Both the position numbers and the translations under genes were made by a program. Shown piece by piece: positions 61,646 to 64,000 of a stretch of 64,000 nucleotides of DNA; the stretch's first letter is position 1; every line of letters starts with the position of its first letter. The notes beneath the pieces were generated by a model. The model was not told the DNA's origin. It ran no database searches and saw nothing but the letters and a program-made list of their open reading frames with translations. The stretch covers positions 205,909 through 269,908 of the forward strand of contig JAPYMA010000100.1 of the NCBI GenBank assembly GCA_035041965.1, read 5' to 3'. Origin of the DNA: Anisakis pegreffii. Its lineage: Eukaryota > Nematoda > Chromadorea > Rhabditida > Anisakidae.

Positions 61646-62015
61646 TATAACGGACAATAGTAGGCACTATTGCTGATAACGGGCGCCACTGCATGCACGC
61701 CCCTAGTTTATCACTTTGCCCCATGTGTAGATTTGCAATTCGAATTCAAACCAGGAGTATGCATAAGCTTAGACTTACGCTTAGCCCAGTGATGAGGCTA
61801 ACGTACAGGCTTCGATTTATGCGTTAAGCGTATGAACACACGAGCATCTGTGATGGCGTGATGGCGCCCACTATCACCAAAAATACCAAATAGTGTATGT
61901 AATCAAGCAAAAGTGAGCGTATTTGAGCTAATACGTTACGAGTGAGATAATTCATCTCACAAGCCTACGCGTTAATATCAGCAAATCTGGTTTACTACTA
62001 AACAAAAACCGCTCT

Positions 62016-62147
62016 ACGACAATTTGCTTCGCAACAAGTTCCACCCCGACAATTAGCACAGTGGAACTCTATGATAACGCTAAACCTCACCACTGAACAG
62101 CACGATGCAATTGTCGGGGTGGGAATTGTCGTGGAGCAAATTGTTGG
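62016..62147. repeat. Inverted repeat rich in CGACAATT
   Basis: Arms 62,016-62,054 and 62,108-62,147 are imperfect reverse complements containing CCACCCCGACAATT. Related CGACAAATGC and CGACAATTGC strings recur at 62,386-62,430. Probably a fold-back or MITE fragment. Confidence 0.6.
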
Positions 62148-62680
62148 TTATGCACAGAAGCAGAATTCATAAAAACTGCCAAACAATTGAAACAGAGTGT
62201 ATTTGCTAAACAAAGAATCTTCACTTCTCTACATCAGCGTAAAGTACATCTTAATGTCAAATATCGTTTCAAGAAAAAATTTATAAAGAGAATCAATACA
62301 GCTCAGTTACCCTGACTATATACACGGCCTCAATCTTACGTTCACCCTCAAATTCCTTTCCCTCTTCACCACTTCTCAAAGGGCCTACGACAAATGCCCC
62401 AGCGACAATTGCAAACGCGACATTTGTCTAGCACGTAGTTAGTCATACAAACATCGTTTCGGTTCGCTTTTTGAGCAATGCGAACGCATGCTTACCATTT
62501 TGTGTGCGTAGTATAAAACACGCATACCTCTCAATAGTGATATGCGGTAATCCTGCAGGTTAGAAGTAGGATGGGGATGCGGTCTAACAAACACAGAGCA
62601 CGCGTTAGTCATCGCATGCATGACGACATTCTGCCACAACTCACTCCGCATATTAAAAACTGCTTTCTCGAACAAGGGAA

Positions 62681-63381
<701 letters not shown>

Positions 63382-64000
63382 CCCTACAGCATGAGGAATA
63401 TATCAGTTCAAAATATACCAGTTCAAAATTCGTCAGATATGGAGTGAAAGAACTCATCGGAGAATGTTTTTGAATTGATCGGATGATTGTCTGATGCCGT
63501 TAAAGAGGTACTTGAAAGTAAGCAAAGATGATCTCAGACTTGAACCTTCAACTATGCTGAAAATGGTTGCAACGATTGGTAACATGCTGAAATCGCCTGG
63601 TCTGATAAAATCGCGTTATATAGAAAGGCGACCAGATTTCTGGAAATATGCATGAATACATCGCTGACCTTAAGATTTCAGAAGAATGTGCATTTTTCTG
63701 ACATATTCCCGTCATGGTCTCTTTTTTTGTTCTTATCATGCAATTATTAAATTGCTTGTCAATGTTCGACCTATAGGTAGGTTGGATATATTCCCTTGAA
63801 GGTTATGCAAAATGATACCGGCGCTTCTCATTGGAGCTGTGCTGGCCGGATGATCTTACGATTTGCTGCCAGAAAAGTTTCGGCTCTTTCCCTTGATCAT
63901 TGAATAATTGCGAACTGTTTTATCACATCTTTCTCAAAAGTATTTCACAACTAATTCGCCCGACAAAATGTCTCATGTTATCAGGATTTCAGGATCATAC

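Overview
This is an AT-rich animal genomic window. Its genes are split by many introns with nematode-style TTTCAG-like acceptors, and every protein I recognise has a metazoan family. The gene set (a thioester protein, an HNF4-type nuclear receptor, a penta-EF-hand protein, ATP synthase subunit g), the short introns and the heavy load of short transposons suggest a nematode. The species cannot be named from sequence alone. No bacterial, CRISPR or viral features were seen.

Layout. Positions 1-17.7 kb hold no gene I can support, only AT-rich intergenic sequence with microsatellites and repeat fragments. Positions 17,750-40,103 (+) hold one large gene for a secreted, probably GPI-anchored thioester-containing protein of the alpha-2-macroglobulin/CD109/C3 family. 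I resolved 29 constitutive exons that keep reading frame across nearly every junction. Between its 5' and 3' halves lies an 11.5-kb stretch with four alternative 'bait-region' exons at 23.9, 25.5, 29.7 and 31.2 kb. All four have the same intron phases, and each length is 1 mod 3, so exactly one can be used per mRNA. A decayed fifth copy lies near 26.9 kb and a perfect 21-bp hairpin near 23.65 kb. The cluster also carries nested DNA transposons. Positions 45,095-49,128 (+) hold a compact HNF4-type nuclear receptor in 8 exons, with a tRNA-derived fold-back element in its second intron. Positions 52,158-53,118 (-) hold an ALG-2/PDCD6-like penta-EF-hand gene (3 exons). Positions 57,236-58,600 (+) hold a possible small two-exon gene of unknown function. 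Positions 60,316-61,331 (-) hold mitochondrial ATP synthase subunit g (3 exons). The rest, to 64 kb, is repeat-dense and includes a 267-bp (AT)n tract between two direct copies of a ~200-bp unit.

The genes are independent units with no operon-like spacing. The main biological message is the thioester protein locus. One GPI-anchored backbone keeps the thioester, the catalytic histidine and a C3-like tetrabasic cleavage site, and can carry at least four interchangeable bait segments. This is comparable in logic to the alternative bait exons known for Drosophila Tep2.
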